This document shows, in pieces, positions 1-10,727 of a stretch of 64,000 bases of DNA. How positions within the stretch are numbered: the stretch's first letter is position 1; each line of letters starts with the position of its first letter. Source of the stretch: Choanephora cucurbitarum (lineage: Eukaryota; Mucoromycota; Mucoromycetes; Mucorales; Choanephoraceae); the NCBI GenBank assembly GCA_025331435.1, contig JAIWNI010000013.1, forward strand, positions 372,001 through 436,000, in the 5' to 3' direction. The position numbers were made by a program, and so were the translations under genes. The notes beneath the pieces were generated by a model that saw only the letters and a list, made by a program, of their open reading frames with translations, did no database searches and was not told the origin of the DNA.

Positions 1-1323
1 TAAGGAAAACATACACCTTTGGTCTAAGGTCAAACCGTAAAGTGTATTTGAAATGTTTGTGCAAGAATGTAGTCTGAGAGGGAACCTAGCGAGCTTACTA
101 GTACAAAGATCGAAGAAAGTACAAAATGTCCATCTAAACCAATCGTATACCCTATTTTCAATCGAGAGACAAACCAGCGTCTGGTGTATATTTGTAATTT
201 GAACAGAAAAAATACGGATTGTATTCAAATTCAGGCCTAATCAGCACTTGGAGTGGGAATATGTGATCATTTTTATCTTTCACTACTTCTATGTGTGATC
301 AGAACTGAAATGAAAAGGGAGATAAGTTGTTGAAGGAGGAAATCTTTATCCCAAGAATAGTTGATGTTTAAAGCTGTGTTTATTCAAAAGACATTCATAT
401 ATTCTGTCCATGTCCTGATACAACTTCCAACTTGCACTACAAAAAAGAACTCTAAGGATTACATTCAAAATTCCTAAGCTTGAATCAGTATTCAATCTAA
501 ACTTTTCATTGATTCAAGGATTAAATCTATAACTTGGTAATATACTTTTGAATCTTATTTAAGATGTTTTAAGGGTATTATCCATAACCAGGTAATGCGC
601 TCTGAATTGTTCATTCAGATCAATCACATTCAGAGCATCAGAAATGATAGAGGCACTAGAACATTCTATTCTAGTAAAAATTCTCTATAGATCTGTAGCA
701 AAATAATTATAGTGAGATATAGTTGCCACACAAATAGGCCATATATAGCTGATGTAAAGTCTCATAGGGTCACCTCTAAAAAATGTTGATTTGTTGAAAG
801 GCTCGAGTATGATATCCAGTAAAAGAAGAAAGAACAGACAAATCAATGCATTTCTTGCAGCTTTTTATTCAAGCAAGGGGAAGATTGACAAATGAGAAAC
901 ACCCGCAGAAACAGAGCTCAAGCATAATAAGTTAAGGATAAGGTAACACTCTTTGTGAATATAGCGTACACGAGAGATGCAATCAATCTGGCCAATGAGC
1001 ATAGCATAGTTAGTTGTTGCTGCTTTTGTTGTTCAATATCTCTGCCTATTCAAGACCAATCATTAGATTCAGCTTTCCGGTACAACATTGTAAGCAAGCG
1101 AGACAAAATTTAAGCTTTTATCGAAGTGAACAGAAAAGTGCTTGGCACGATAAAAAAACTCTCTTATGTTTGATTGAGATTTTGAGTACGCTACACAAAG
1201 TAGAACTAGAAATTCTACGAGAACGAAATTTCCAACTGTGAGATTTTTGGCCACTTAACTTTAAAATTTTAAGGCATAACGTGAGCAGATTCAACAAGAA
1301 AAGCAAACCGCAACTCCTGAGAA
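1..1323. other. Gene-free AT-rich flank
   Basis: I see no gene here. Short open frames occur on both strands but none shows family motifs or splice structure. The stretch precedes a tandem repeat and the transposon island. Confidence 0.5.
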
Positions 1324-1719
1324 GCCATGGCAAGGCAGCGGCAAAACGTGTAAGAGTCTACCACCACACGAACGGGGACTTGGTCTCGGAGCTTAGAATA
1401 GCTCTTATCTCAAAAGTATACGCCACAGTTCACCCTGACATGCCTTCCAAAGTTCTTCAACATGAGGGGGTGGGGTTCTGCCTTTCACGACGCAACTGTG
1501 TCCTTTCTGTCAAATCTGCAGACTGTGTAGCGAGAGAGTTGGTGACGGCCATGGCAAGGCAGCGGCAAAACGTGTAAGAGTCTACCACCGCACGAACGGG
1601 GACCTGGTCTCGGAGCTTAGAATAGCTCTTAGTCAACAAACATCTCCCTCATGAACACCCTGACATGCCTTCCAAAGTTCTTCAACATGAGGGGGTGGGG
1701 TTCTGCCTTTCACGACGCT
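1324..1719. repeat. Two-copy direct repeat, about 170 bp unit
   Basis: Copy 1 is 1324-1493 and copy 2 is 1548-1719, offset by about 224 bp. Both begin GCCATGGCAAGGCAGCGGC and end with CTTTCACGACGC. A few substitutions and one altered internal block (around 1412-1436 against 1632-1660) separate them. The sequence is richer in GC than its surroundings and encodes nothing recognisable. It could be a piece of a non-autonomous transposon or the subrepeats of an element end. Confidence 0.8.
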
Positions 1720-1949
1720 TCATGATTGTTTTGCTACATCAGTCGAGTTTGTAAAAAAGAAAGAAAAAGAACTTCAATAATTTCTGGTCTATGAAAAAAA
1801 TTGAAAATGAAAAAGCGTGACGTGACGTTGAAAACGTCATTCCTATTCTTTTGTAGTTTTTGGTAGACTAAATGATAACTATGACAATAACGACACCAGG
1901 TAAGAATGTTAGTCCAGGTGCAATGAAAGAAGGCGTTCTTTGACTCACA

Positions 1950-2507
1950 CTAACTAACTGTGTGAGCAAGATTCTGACAGGGAGTATCAGCCGCTCCTTT
2001 ACCCAAGACTGCATATCCCACTACTGTGACTGGTTCGGCGACTATGCCAACATTGATGGCTTTAACGAAAGGCTTGAGACTCAAAGTCAAGCCTTGGACT
2101 ATCTCATTCGAGTGAATCATTGGAAGGTGAGACAAAGGAATACTCGCAATCTTGACAGACTTGTCTAAGGCAACGCAAGGCAATATGCATACGCTTGATT
2201 TGGAAAAAACGACTTCGTTATGCAAAAGATTATTGTTGTCATCTGCTCGTCTGACATATAACTCGAGGTAGCGTTTAGGTCCGTCGCTTAAAGATTGGCA
2301 GCCAAAGAGATTGGAGTGTTGCTCTTTGACGGTTTGTAAGCTCTGCTGATCGGTACACTGTCCTTTGACTGATGAGATGTCCAACAGCAGAGCACCAGGT
2401 GTTTTAGATTGTCTATATCCTCGTTTGAATCGTGGAGTGCCTGCGGGCATCATCGGTATGAGGTATCCTGACTTCTTAATGCATCGGGGACAATTTCCTG
2501 CTGGCAG
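1950..2507 (-). pseudogene. Truncated retroelement-like ORF (possible ORF1/Gag remnant)
   Basis: The reading frame is open from 2507 to 1950 on the minus strand, about 185 codons. It starts with a CPRC pair and a basic segment (TPRFKRGYRQ), followed by a stretch with the pattern SHLPM...LKPF...VGYAVLGKG. That pattern resembles the RNA-binding-like domain in ORF1 proteins of Mucoromycota retroelements, although this is a pattern impression and not a proven match. There is no plausible start codon at the open end, and the frame is cut close to where the LINE poly(A) tail begins (2533). It is most likely a relic that was already there, or was truncated, when the LINE inserted. Confidence 0.3.
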
Positions 2508-2575
2508 CTACCTTGGCATGGCATAGATATCATTTTTTTTTGTATTAGTGGTACTTTATTAAATATTCAGTTTAA

Positions 2576-3803
2576 TTATGACAAATAAAAGTGACTCTCT
2601 TTGCAAAGAGCCACTGCTACGGCAGGGTTCCACAAATCATGCTCAAAAAAGACTTGCCAATGATATCTCCATAGCGTTGCCAAACCCATACCAACGACGG
2701 TCAGATCAGATACACTGAGACAGTTATTATCAGGGTCGGAAAAGGCCGTCAAAGCATACCATACCGTCAGAGGACCAGTGAACTTGTCAGCCATATCCCT
2801 CTCCGCGAAGTACTGCTGCCAAAAACTCCACTTAAATCCACAGTTCACAAAGAAATGATACAGAGTTTCGGAAGCATGCCCACAAATCGGGCAAAGAGGC
2901 GAAGTAAAGTGGTGTGGGTTCCATCCGTGTAGCTTACTGGCATGGCCGATCGTACCGTATAGCAACCGCCACCAAGGAGTGAAAGCCTTGGCCGGCAAAG
3001 GCAACGACCAGAAGAGTTTCCAACTGCTATGAGGCAGACGGGCTGCTGCTGGGACTAAGAAGGGGACCCGAGTAGGTACAGCCTTTTGCTGATATTGCCA
3101 GTGGCGGCGAAAATGTCCAGGCTTAGCAATAGAGATTCCCACAACCTTTCTTGCTCGAGGGCTAATCAACCAGTGTTCCGTTGAAGGCATCCAAGAAGGT
3201 AGGGAAGGATAACCTCTTAACAAGGACTCCCTTTGTGGTGGCTTCAGAGTGACTCGGTTTGCCAATGTGGGATTGAGGGAGCAACGGATCGGATCTGAGT
3301 CTGTCAAGTGAAAGATGGCATCAAAGGTGCGAAGAAGAACCGGACGTCTGGATGCGATAGCTAGAGCTCGACGCGCTTCAAAGCCTCCATCCGAGCTCCA
3401 AAGCAAGAGATCAGAGATTAAGTACTTCATTTGCTCCGAGTTGATGGGAAGGACAGAAGAGGATCTGGGAACTAGCAATTTGGCGATCGGAAGATCAAAA
3501 AACCAACAATTATCCCACAATGGGTGCAAGATCAGAGGCGGGAGACACATCAAGAAACGGAGTAGTTGTAGCAATGGAGGGAGTGCACGAAAGCGATGCC
3601 TGAATTGCTTAGGGTAGAGAAAGACTGGCAGGAGAGAGACCAGACCTGTGTGAACCCGGAAGCAATGGGCTAGCCAAGGAGACAGATAATCCTCCGGTCG
3701 AGGGGGCAAAAGCAAACGTTGGACATAAATGGCCTGTAATGCCAAACTCTGTTCCAGTGGGTCCACTAGCCCTAGACCGTCTTGTTTCTTAGGTAAACAA
3801 GCT
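2576..3803 (-). pseudogene. LINE ORF2 C-terminal part (zf-RVT-like domain)
   Basis: This is the distal part of the LINE ORF2 protein, separated from the reverse transcriptase by the LTR insertion. It carries a finger of the form CPICGHASETLYHFFVNC, typical of the zf-RVT region after LINE reverse transcriptases, within a Trp/Leu/Pro-rich domain. The frame is open across the whole segment. At the break, the residues before the insertion (SWTTA, coded near 8979) continue directly into CLPKKQDGLG on this side. That shows the reading frame was intact here when the LTR element landed. Confidence 0.88.
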
Positions 3804-3804
3804 G
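3800..3804. repeat. Target-site duplication of the gypsy insertion
   Basis: AGCTG at 3800-3804 immediately before the 5' LTR is repeated at 8974-8978 immediately after the 3' LTR. A 4-bp reading (GCTG, with the LTR one base longer) cannot be excluded, because the LTR may end in A. Five bases is usual for Ty3/gypsy integrases. Confidence 0.8.
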
Positions 3805-4103
3805 TGTCGCGAGTCGACTTAGTTACAAATCGGAATCTCAATAAGCCTACTTCTTTACCGCAGTTATTCTACCCTTCTGTAACCGCAGTGAACAACCGCA
3901 GTATAACCGCAGTTATAACCAACTCTGAATAGTATAAATAGACAATATATTTTTATCAATAAAACATTATCTTTATCTTTGTGAAAAATACAAGTCTTAG
4001 TTGTAGATTTATTTCTAGTTAAATATTGCCATTTAACTTCCTCTATTAAATCTTCCCGCCAATCAGAAGGCTCCTAATCAACTACCGACTTCATACTTAT
4101 TTT
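3805..4103 (+). repeat. 5' LTR of the gypsy element
   Basis: The LTR starts TGTCGCGAGTCGAC and ends CTTATTTT(A), which lacks the usual CA end. A TATAAATA box lies at 3933-3940 and an AATAAA poly(A) signal at about 3958-3964, giving a plausible U3-R-U5 layout. U3 holds four copies of ACCGCAGT (3857, 3882, 3895, 3906). Confidence 0.93.
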
Positions 4104-4104
4104 A

Positions 4105-4122
4105 TGGTGGAGAAGCTGCTCT
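4105..4122 (+). other. Putative primer-binding site
   Basis: TGGTGGAGAAGC begins one base after the 5' LTR. TGG is expected because it pairs with the CCA end of a tRNA primer. I cannot name the tRNA. No purine-rich tract is visible just before the 3' LTR (the sequence there is AACCCCCCGGA), so second-strand priming is unclear. Confidence 0.4.
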
Positions 4123-4187
4123 TTCCCTGCGCCGTCCCTATCTAACTCGATTCCTGCTCTCTTACATCTCGTTTTTTTGCGACCCCC

Positions 4188-7100
4188 ATGTCTACACCTA
4201 CCAACTCAACTCCCGCTCAAGAAGAGCTCAATTCCTTTTCTGTTCTCCTAGCCGAACAAAGGGCCAATGGTTCCATGTTGATTGAACCCTTCCAAAAGGG
4301 GCAAGATATCACCAATTGGATTCGACAGTTCCATCTCGCTTGTAAAGCTATAGGTCTCCCCTCTCAGGTCAGAAGTGTGCAAATGCTCAAATACTTACCC
4401 AAGGATGCCGCCGCCTGGTTAGTCCGTGTGGTTGACCTCAACAACAGCGTTGCTGTCAAAGAAAAGCTAGAATCCGTCTATAAGGTAGATCCTCTGCTTC
4501 AAAAGTCTCTTTGCCGCCGCCGATTAGAACAACTAAAACAAGGTACCAACCGTGTCGCCGAATTCCGCATGCTATTCGAAACAATTGTATCCGATTTTCC
4601 TAGTGAACAGACTCTCAGTGACGATATTTTGCGCCATATCTTTTTCAGTAATCTCAGGCCAGAACTTCGAAATGCCTTATTAGGTGTCATCTCCCCTGAG
4701 GACACTTGGAAAACACTCGCCGCACAGGCAGAGGTGAGAGAATCTGTACTTTTCCTTGGCAACGACCACTTCCTTCAAGCAACTCGATCTGAATCGCAAG
4801 TTGACGATCCCATGGAACTGGATGCCTTCCATCCGCAACAGCAACAACGTCGCCATCAACAAACCTCAGACCCTATGCGCCGTTGGGCAGCTCCAGGTGT
4901 CCCTATCTGCGGTCACTGCGGTAAGGAAGGTCATCTCACTAAGAAGTGCTTCAAGAATCGCAACAACAACAGCAACAACAACAGCAACAACAACAGCAAC
5001 AACAATCGCAGCAACTACAACAGCCGCAACAACAATCGCAACTACAACAACAACTACGACAACCATCACAACACTAACAGCAATCGCAACTACTACAACA
5101 AATCCAACACTTACAACCAGAAGCACATCAACAACATGGAAGAAGAAGAATCACCCGCCAGTATCTGCTATGTCCAACCACAACCTGGTTATGCCAGCAT
5201 TCCTATCGACGATGACCCAATTTACACCTATGGAGTACCAGGCATCAACAATATCTCGGTACCAACAAGCGCTGGAGCCACCTCAACGCCTCGGGTAACT
5301 ATGAAGATTAAGGGTGTAGAGGTTAAGGGTTTGATAGATACTGGTGCTGGGTTAAGCGCTATAAGAGACTCCTTAGCAGAAAAACTAGGGCTGCCTATCA
5401 ACGAACAAGAGAAAATTCAATTCAATACCGCAGCTGGTCAAACAACTTCGTCTCTCGGTACCGTTCGGATTCAGGCCTTGCTTGGGGAAATTCCTGTGGA
5501 TCTCAGCTGCCATGTCGTTCCCCAGCTCGCCCATGAGGTGATTATTGGGTATCCCACACTGAAGTCTCTACGCGCCATTATTGATACCGTATCCGGTGCG
5601 GTTCAAATTCCTCAACTCTCAAAACCAGCCTTACCGGCGATCGCATCCATGTGTCCCTTGACGGAACGTACTGTTCTACCGGCACTCCATCATACCTATG
5701 TCGATATCAAAGGACCCGCCAACTCTCTCGCTTTTGTGTCCACACCCTCTGACAAGGCCTTGGAAAAACTACTCTCTGTCGCGGCTGGTGTAGTGGAATT
5801 TGATCATGATGGCATCGCCACGGTGAAGGTGGCCAACCTTGATAACAAAGAAGTTGTTTTAAATAAAGGTCAACGTATTGTTTCTTTCGAGTATTTGCAA
5901 ACGTCTCCTGAATTGTTTTATATTTCTGATAAACCCTCTAGTATTCATTCTTTAGACGCTCTCGAACCAACAACCGCCAATCCGTCCTTAGATTTCTCTC
6001 GTTCTATTGGCGAAGGTTTATCCGCGTCTGAAGGTGATGCTATGAAAGGTTTGCTTGGTGAATTCTCTGACTGCTTCAACACTGTGCCTTCCTCGGTTAC
6101 TCCTTTGGTACAACACCACATCAGCACAGGCGATCATCGACCTATTTCACAACCTCCACACCGCACATCTGCTGCAGAAAACGAGACTATTAATACTCTG
6201 ATTGATGAAATGTTACAACAAGGTATTGTGCGACCGAGCAATTCTCCCTGGGCCTCCGCTGTAGTGTTAGTCAAGAAACACGATGGTTCCCCACGCTTCT
6301 GTGTCGATTATCGCCGTCTAAATGGAATAACTACAAGAGATGTTTACCCTCTTCCTCGCATCGATGACACTCTCCATAGTCTAGGTAACGCACGCTATTT
6401 CTCTACCTTGGATCTCACATCTAGCTACTGGCAGATTGAATTAGATGCTGAAAGTAAAGCCAAGTCTGCATTTATCTGTCGCAAAGGTCTCTTCGAATTT
6501 GTACGCATGCCATTTGGTCTCTGTAATGCTCCCGCTACTATGCAACGATTGATGGACTCGGTTTTAGCTGGGTTGAAGTGGCAAGTCTGTTTAGTTTACC
6601 TTGATGACATTGTGGTATTCTCTCCTACTTTCGAGCAACATTTAGCTGATGTGCGTTCTGTTCTTTCTCGATTGCGCGAGGCTCGCCTGACGGCCAACCT
6701 CAAGAAATGTACCTTCGGTAGCAATAAGATCTCTTTCCTCGGTTACGTGGTTTCTCCTGCGGGTCTACACACTGATCCTGACAAGACTATGGCTATCGAT
6801 AAATTTCCTGTCCCTACGGATGTCGACTCCCTTCGCTCCTTTCTTGGTCTCGCAGGTTATTATCGAGCTTTCATTAGTCGATTTTCGGTAATCTCGGCCC
6901 CTCTCAATCAGCTCCTCAAGAAGGATACCCCTTGGACTTGGACCGCTGAACATCAAGATGCTTTCGTGGATCTCCAACGCAGGCTGGTCTCCGCTCCTGT
7001 CCTCCGATTTCCTGACTTCAAGTCCCCCTTCGAACTCCACACAGACGGTGCTTGTTCAGCGGGCATTGGTGTTATCCTCTGTCAAAGGGATCCCATCAAT

Positions 7101-8714
7101 AATCGCGCCTATGCTGTATCCTATGCTTCTCGTTCCCTTACTCCAGCTGAACGTAACTATGGTGTTTCCGAGGTAGAGGCTTTGGCCATCGTGTGGGGTA
7201 TCAAGAAATTTGCACACTATTTAACCGCCACTCCATTCACTGTCATTACTGACCATCAGGCTCTCCAATTCCTTCAAAACAAGAACTCAGATCTTCGTGG
7301 CCGCTTGGCTCGTTGGGCGCTCTCTCTGCAGCAACACGACTTTAAAACTATCTATCGCCCTGGCTCAAAGAATGCTGGTCCCGATGCACTTAGCCGTTTT
7401 CCCGTTATTGCCTCTGCTACCCCTCTGATCTGCTCTCTGGACACTGCTACCTTACGTTCGGCTCAAGATGCTGATGCCTTCTGCCAAGACTTGCGCGCTA
7501 CTACTTTACCTGTCGATTTCTCTGACGAGTCCGGTGTCCTCTTTTTTCGTTCCCGGCCAGTCTTACCAAAATCGCTCTGGAATGAAATGTTTGAACTGTT
7601 GCACAGCAATGTCACTACAGGCCACCTAGGTATCGGGCGTACTTTACAACGGTTTGCAAGGCTATTCTACTTTCCTGGTCAGCAAGAATGGGTGAAGAAC
7701 AAAGTCAAGGAATGTCAAGTTTGCCAAAAAGTCAAGAAGTCAAACCATACCTTCGGGCATACCAACATGATACACACAAATCCTCCAGTTCATCCTTTTG
7801 ACACTATAGCCATTGACACATTCGGCCCTCTGCCTCCCTCTAGATCCGGCAACAAATATGTCATAGTTGTCCAGTGTATGTTCTCTCGCTACGTGATTGT
7901 TACAGCCGTACCGTCTAACACAGATGTCGAGGTCGTCAAATGCTTGAGCAAAGTCATAGCAGAACATGGCATAATGCGCTCAATTCTTAGTGATAACGGT
8001 CCTCCATATGCCGGCCTCCTTATCAAGACTCTTTCTTTGCACTTGAACATTCAACAAAAATTCGCACCTGCCTACCATCCACAATCCAATGGTCTTGTAG
8101 AACGCTTCATGGCTGTGCTTAGAAATCTCATTGTCTCCTTTATGGATCTAGGCCATCATCAGAATACCTGGGACGAACACCTCAATGAATTTCAACTGGC
8201 CTACAACAGCAGCATTCATGAGGCTACCAAGTTTTCCCCTTTTAGCATAGTCCATGGTCGTGAAGCCCGGTTGCTTGCCACTCCTGATTTCGGTGTACAG
8301 ACTATCTCGGTTGGAAAGTATGAACAGCAAACCAAGCTCTTCTTATCTCGCGCACTAGGAATAATCAAGCTCGAAAACCAACAATCTCAAGCCCAGAATG
8401 CAACCAATTTCAACCAACATCGTGTTACTCCTTCCTTCTCGATCAACGACTTGGTTCTGGTCGACTTTCCGGTTCAATCCAATGCTTCCACTGGTCGTGC
8501 CGCTAAACTCGTTCGTGGCTACCGCGGTCCATTCAAAATAGTACAAGTTATTTCCTCTGACCGCTATGATCTTCATGAAGCTTCGACAAACAAGCTGTGG
8601 CCAAATGTTCACGCTTCAAGACTCAAACGGTATCATCCTGTCAATGAGGACATTGCCTTTCTGAACCCCCCGGATGTCGCGAGTCGACTTAGTTACAAAT
8701 CGGAATCTCAATAA
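4188..8714 (+). CDS. Gag-Pol polyprotein of the gypsy element (1508 aa)
   Basis: One frame encodes a Gag domain (about residues 1-235) with a CCHC knuckle CGHCGKEGHLTKKC (about 241-254). An Asn-rich stretch written by (AAC)n-type repeats follows (about 259-317). Then come an aspartic protease with LIDTGAG (about 382), a reverse transcriptase with YLDD (about 803), RNase H with HTDGA (about 950), and an integrase. The integrase has an HHCC finger (about 1137-1180) and a D, D, E triad around 1208, 1267 and 1303, plus a GPY/F-type segment (RGPFKIV) near the end. The last 13 codons lie inside the 3' LTR. There is no Gag/Pol frameshift, so processing must rely on the protease. All catalytic motifs I can see are intact. 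Confidence 0.95.
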   Translation: MSTPTNSTPAQEELNSFSVLLAEQRANGSMLIEPFQKGQDITNWIRQFHLACKAIGLPSQVRSVQMLKYLPKDAAAWLVRVVDLNNSVAVKEKLESVYKVDPLLQKSLCRRRLEQLKQGTNRVAEFRMLFETIVSDFPSEQTLSDDILRHIFFSNLRPELRNALLGVISPEDTWKTLAAQAEVRESVLFLGNDHFLQATRSESQVDDPMELDAFHPQQQQRRHQQTSDPMRRWAAPGVPICGHCGKEGHLTKKCFKNRNNNSNNNSNNNSNNNRSNYNSRNNNRNYNNNYDNHHNTNSNRNYYNKSNTYNQKHINNMEEEESPASICYVQPQPGYASIPIDDDPIYTYGVPGINNISVPTSAGATSTPRVTMKIKGVEVKGLIDTGAGLSAIRDSLAEKLGLPINEQEKIQFNTAAGQTTSSLGTVRIQALLGEIPVDLSCHVVPQLAHEVIIGYPTLKSLRAIIDTVSGAVQIPQLSKPALPAIASMCPLTERTVLPALHHTYVDIKGPANSLAFVSTPSDKALEKLLSVAAGVVEFDHDGIATVKVANLDNKEVVLNKGQRIVSFEYLQTSPELFYISDKPSSIHSLDALEPTTANPSLDFSRSIGEGLSASEGDAMKGLLGEFSDCFNTVPSSVTPLVQHHISTGDHRPISQPPHRTSAAENETINTLIDEMLQQGIVRPSNSPWASAVVLVKKHDGSPRFCVDYRRLNGITTRDVYPLPRIDDTLHSLGNARYFSTLDLTSSYWQIELDAESKAKSAFICRKGLFEFVRMPFGLCNAPATMQRLMDSVLAGLKWQVCLVYLDDIVVFSPTFEQHLADVRSVLSRLREARLTANLKKCTFGSNKISFLGYVVSPAGLHTDPDKTMAIDKFPVPTDVDSLRSFLGLAGYYRAFISRFSVISAPLNQLLKKDTPWTWTAEHQDAFVDLQRRLVSAPVLRFPDFKSPFELHTDGACSAGIGVILCQRDPINNRAYAVSYASRSLTPAERNYGVSEVEALAIVWGIKKFAHYLTATPFTVITDHQALQFLQNKNSDLRGRLARWALSLQQHDFKTIYRPGSKNAGPDALSRFPVIASATPLICSLDTATLRSAQDADAFCQDLRATTLPVDFSDESGVLFFRSRPVLPKSLWNEMFELLHSNVTTGHLGIGRTLQRFARLFYFPGQQEWVKNKVKECQVCQKVKKSNHTFGHTNMIHTNPPVHPFDTIAIDTFGPLPPSRSGNKYVIVVQCMFSRYVIVTAVPSNTDVEVVKCLSKVIAEHGIMRSILSDNGPPYAGLLIKTLSLHLNIQQKFAPAYHPQSNGLVERFMAVLRNLIVSFMDLGHHQNTWDEHLNEFQLAYNSSIHEATKFSPFSIVHGREARLLATPDFGVQTISVGKYEQQTKLFLSRALGIIKLENQQSQAQNATNFNQHRVTPSFSINDLVLVDFPVQSNASTGRAAKLVRGYRGPFKIVQVISSDRYDLHEASTNKLWPNVHASRLKRYHPVNEDIAFLNPPDVASRLSYKSESQ

Positions 8715-8973
8715 GCCTACTTCTTTACCGCAGTTATTCTACCCTTCTGTAACCGCAGTGAACAACCGCAGTATAACCGCAGTTATAACCAACTCTGAAT
8801 AGTATAAATAGACAATATATTTTTATCAATAAAACATTATCTTTATCTTTGTGAAAAATACAAGTCTTAGTTGTAGATTTATTTCTAGTTAAATATTGCC
8901 ATTTAACTTCCTCTATTAAATCTTCCCGCCAATCAGAAGGCTCCTAATCAACTACCGACTTCATACTTATTTT
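8675..8973 (+). repeat. 3' LTR of the gypsy element
   Basis: This copy matches the 5' LTR base for base as far as I can read, at an offset of 4870. It supplies the stop codon of the polyprotein (8712-8714) and its own TATA-like box and AATAAA signal. Confidence 0.93.
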
Positions 8974-8978
8974 AGCTG

Positions 8979-10727
8979 TTGTCCAGCTAGGTTTCGGCCA
9001 AAAAGGCATAACGAAGTCACGGACTGAGAGAGAGCGCCCTTTCAGAACTTGACAATGTTGAAGAAGTCGAAGCTTTAAATCCGTCAAGAAAGTCTCTAAC
9101 TGTGAGATCGTGCTATATAGTGGGTAACCCAGGAGTGTGATGGCTTTAGCAGAGGTAGCATCATGGAAGGTGATGTTATGTTCAGTGCAAAGAGATACCC
9201 AAGTTGGGTGGGACGCACCAGAAAGAGACACCACACTTGTTTTGGAGAGGTTGGCTTTAGCATTCGATGCACGAGAGTAGGTTGCGAGTAGCTCCAAGAG
9301 TACTGGCCATTCCTCAGTCGAAGAGAGAAATACCTCCAAGTCGTCAGCGTAACCTAAGAGTTTCAGAGGAGGAGGTGCTGGACAGCGGTCGGACCAAAAC
9401 GGGGAAGAAGGGAGTCTTGTAGAAGAGGCTGGAAGGCCAGATAAACCAACTCCTGTCAGACGCGGACAATTCAGAACAGAGCGCAAGAAAGGCTCGTACG
9501 CTAAATTGAACAGCAAAGGAGAGAGGGGATCGCCTTGGCGAAGTCCTCGGCGTTGTCGCAGAGGCACCCCAGCCAACCATTGATTGAGATGGCAATCTGC
9601 GTGTTGAAGAACAGTGTGGACAGGCTAGCTATAAGAGGTGTTGGAAAACCGAATCGACCTAATACTGCTTCCAAATACTGAGGATGGACTCGATCATATG
9701 CCTTTTCAGCATACAAGAGGATAGCAACTTGGGGATCCGTCGAGCCGGCATGATTCAGATCATTCATCAACATGTGGTTAAGCCACCCATTGTCAGATAT
9801 CAATCGCTGATGCATGAAACCGGTTTGATAAGGGTTGGTCAAATCCGGTAATACCTGATTGAAGCGATTGGCAAGCAATTTGGTGAACAATTTTGCATCA
9901 GCATTGATCAATGACAAAGGTCGCCAGTTGGCTAACGATGTAGGATCACCCTTTTTGAAGAGCAGCACCATCCGTGTTTGTTGCCAAGAGGGAGGGAAAG
10001 TTCCAGAGAGAGCAGACGCTAGAATCGCTAGGAACAATTGTATCAACGCAGGAAATTTGGGGAAGAGGAATTTGTACACCTCAAAAGGGATACCATCCAA
10101 GCCCGGGCTCTTTCCAAGGGGACAATGTTTCAGCAAGTCGGTCAAATCATCAGTGGTAGGCTCCTCTATCAGCATGTCAGAATCCAGGAACTTATTCGCA
10201 CTGTATCCGGTATACAAGACAAGAGAGTGTTAATTGCTGTTGTATCAACATCTTCCGGTGAGTACAGAGAGCTGTAGAAGGAACGGGCTTCCCTAAGGAT
10301 GTAATTGCTGTCCAAGAGTAAATCCCCTGTTTGTGAGCAGCAAATAGTTTGGATGGTTTGCTGGTTCTGACGACTCTTGATTACTCCAAAAAAAATACGT
10401 ATTATTACGCTCGCCCTGTTCGTGCCACCGTGTAGCCGATCGAAGCATGTATTGTTGAGTCTCCTGTCGAAGGAGGCCCTCAATCTGTTCGTCGACCGTC
10501 TGAAGTAGTGGCACTGAAACCGGGGAGGAAGACAGCAACTGACTGCGCCGTTCTTGAAGAGCAGCAATCGTTCGTGCATGCCGTTGTTTGGAGCCTCGAC
10601 TGAAAGACCTGGCTACATTTTGAAGCATTACCTTAAACTGATCCCACAAGTGAGCACGTGCCTGAGGTTCCATTGCAAGCGGTTCAGGAAGAAAAACAAT
10701 GAACTCTTTTACAGAAGCAAGTAACAA
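8979..10727 (-). pseudogene. LINE ORF2 reverse transcriptase, frameshifted
   Basis: Successive minus-strand frames (10727-10293, 10579-10169, 10217-9501, 9576-8979) carry a non-LTR reverse transcriptase in order. They show GKSPGLDGIPFEVYKFLF, then NWRPLSLINADAKLFTKLLA, then motif A, then GLRQGDPLSPLLFNL, then GYADDLEVFL. Changes of frame near 10.7, 10.4, 10.2 and 9.55 kb break the gene. Motif A reads LLYAEKAYD where the family has LLDAEKAYD, so the first catalytic Asp is Tyr (a GAT to TAT change). The YADD motif is intact. The domain runs straight into the LTR insertion point. Confidence 0.9.

Larger units (their letters stand above)
3805..8973 (+). mobile_element. Ty3/gypsy LTR retrotransposon, apparently intact
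   Basis: Two 299-bp LTRs flank one uninterrupted Gag-Pol frame (4188-8714). The domain order protease, reverse transcriptase, RNase H, integrase is the Ty3/gypsy order. By eye I found no difference between the LTRs. A short duplication of the target (AGCTG) brackets the element, which sits inside a LINE ORF2. Its base composition is visibly richer in GC than the surrounding DNA. Identical LTRs and an open frame point to a recent insertion and possible present activity. Confidence 0.95.

Noticed and set aside
4866..5126. 86-codon Val-rich minus-strand frame
   Set aside because: It is the antisense of the (AAC)n tract of the gypsy Gag; the hydrophobic repeat is a by-product.
4756..5298. 180-codon Thr-rich plus-strand frame
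   Set aside because: Out-of-frame shadow of the Gag region, generated by the same AAC repeats.
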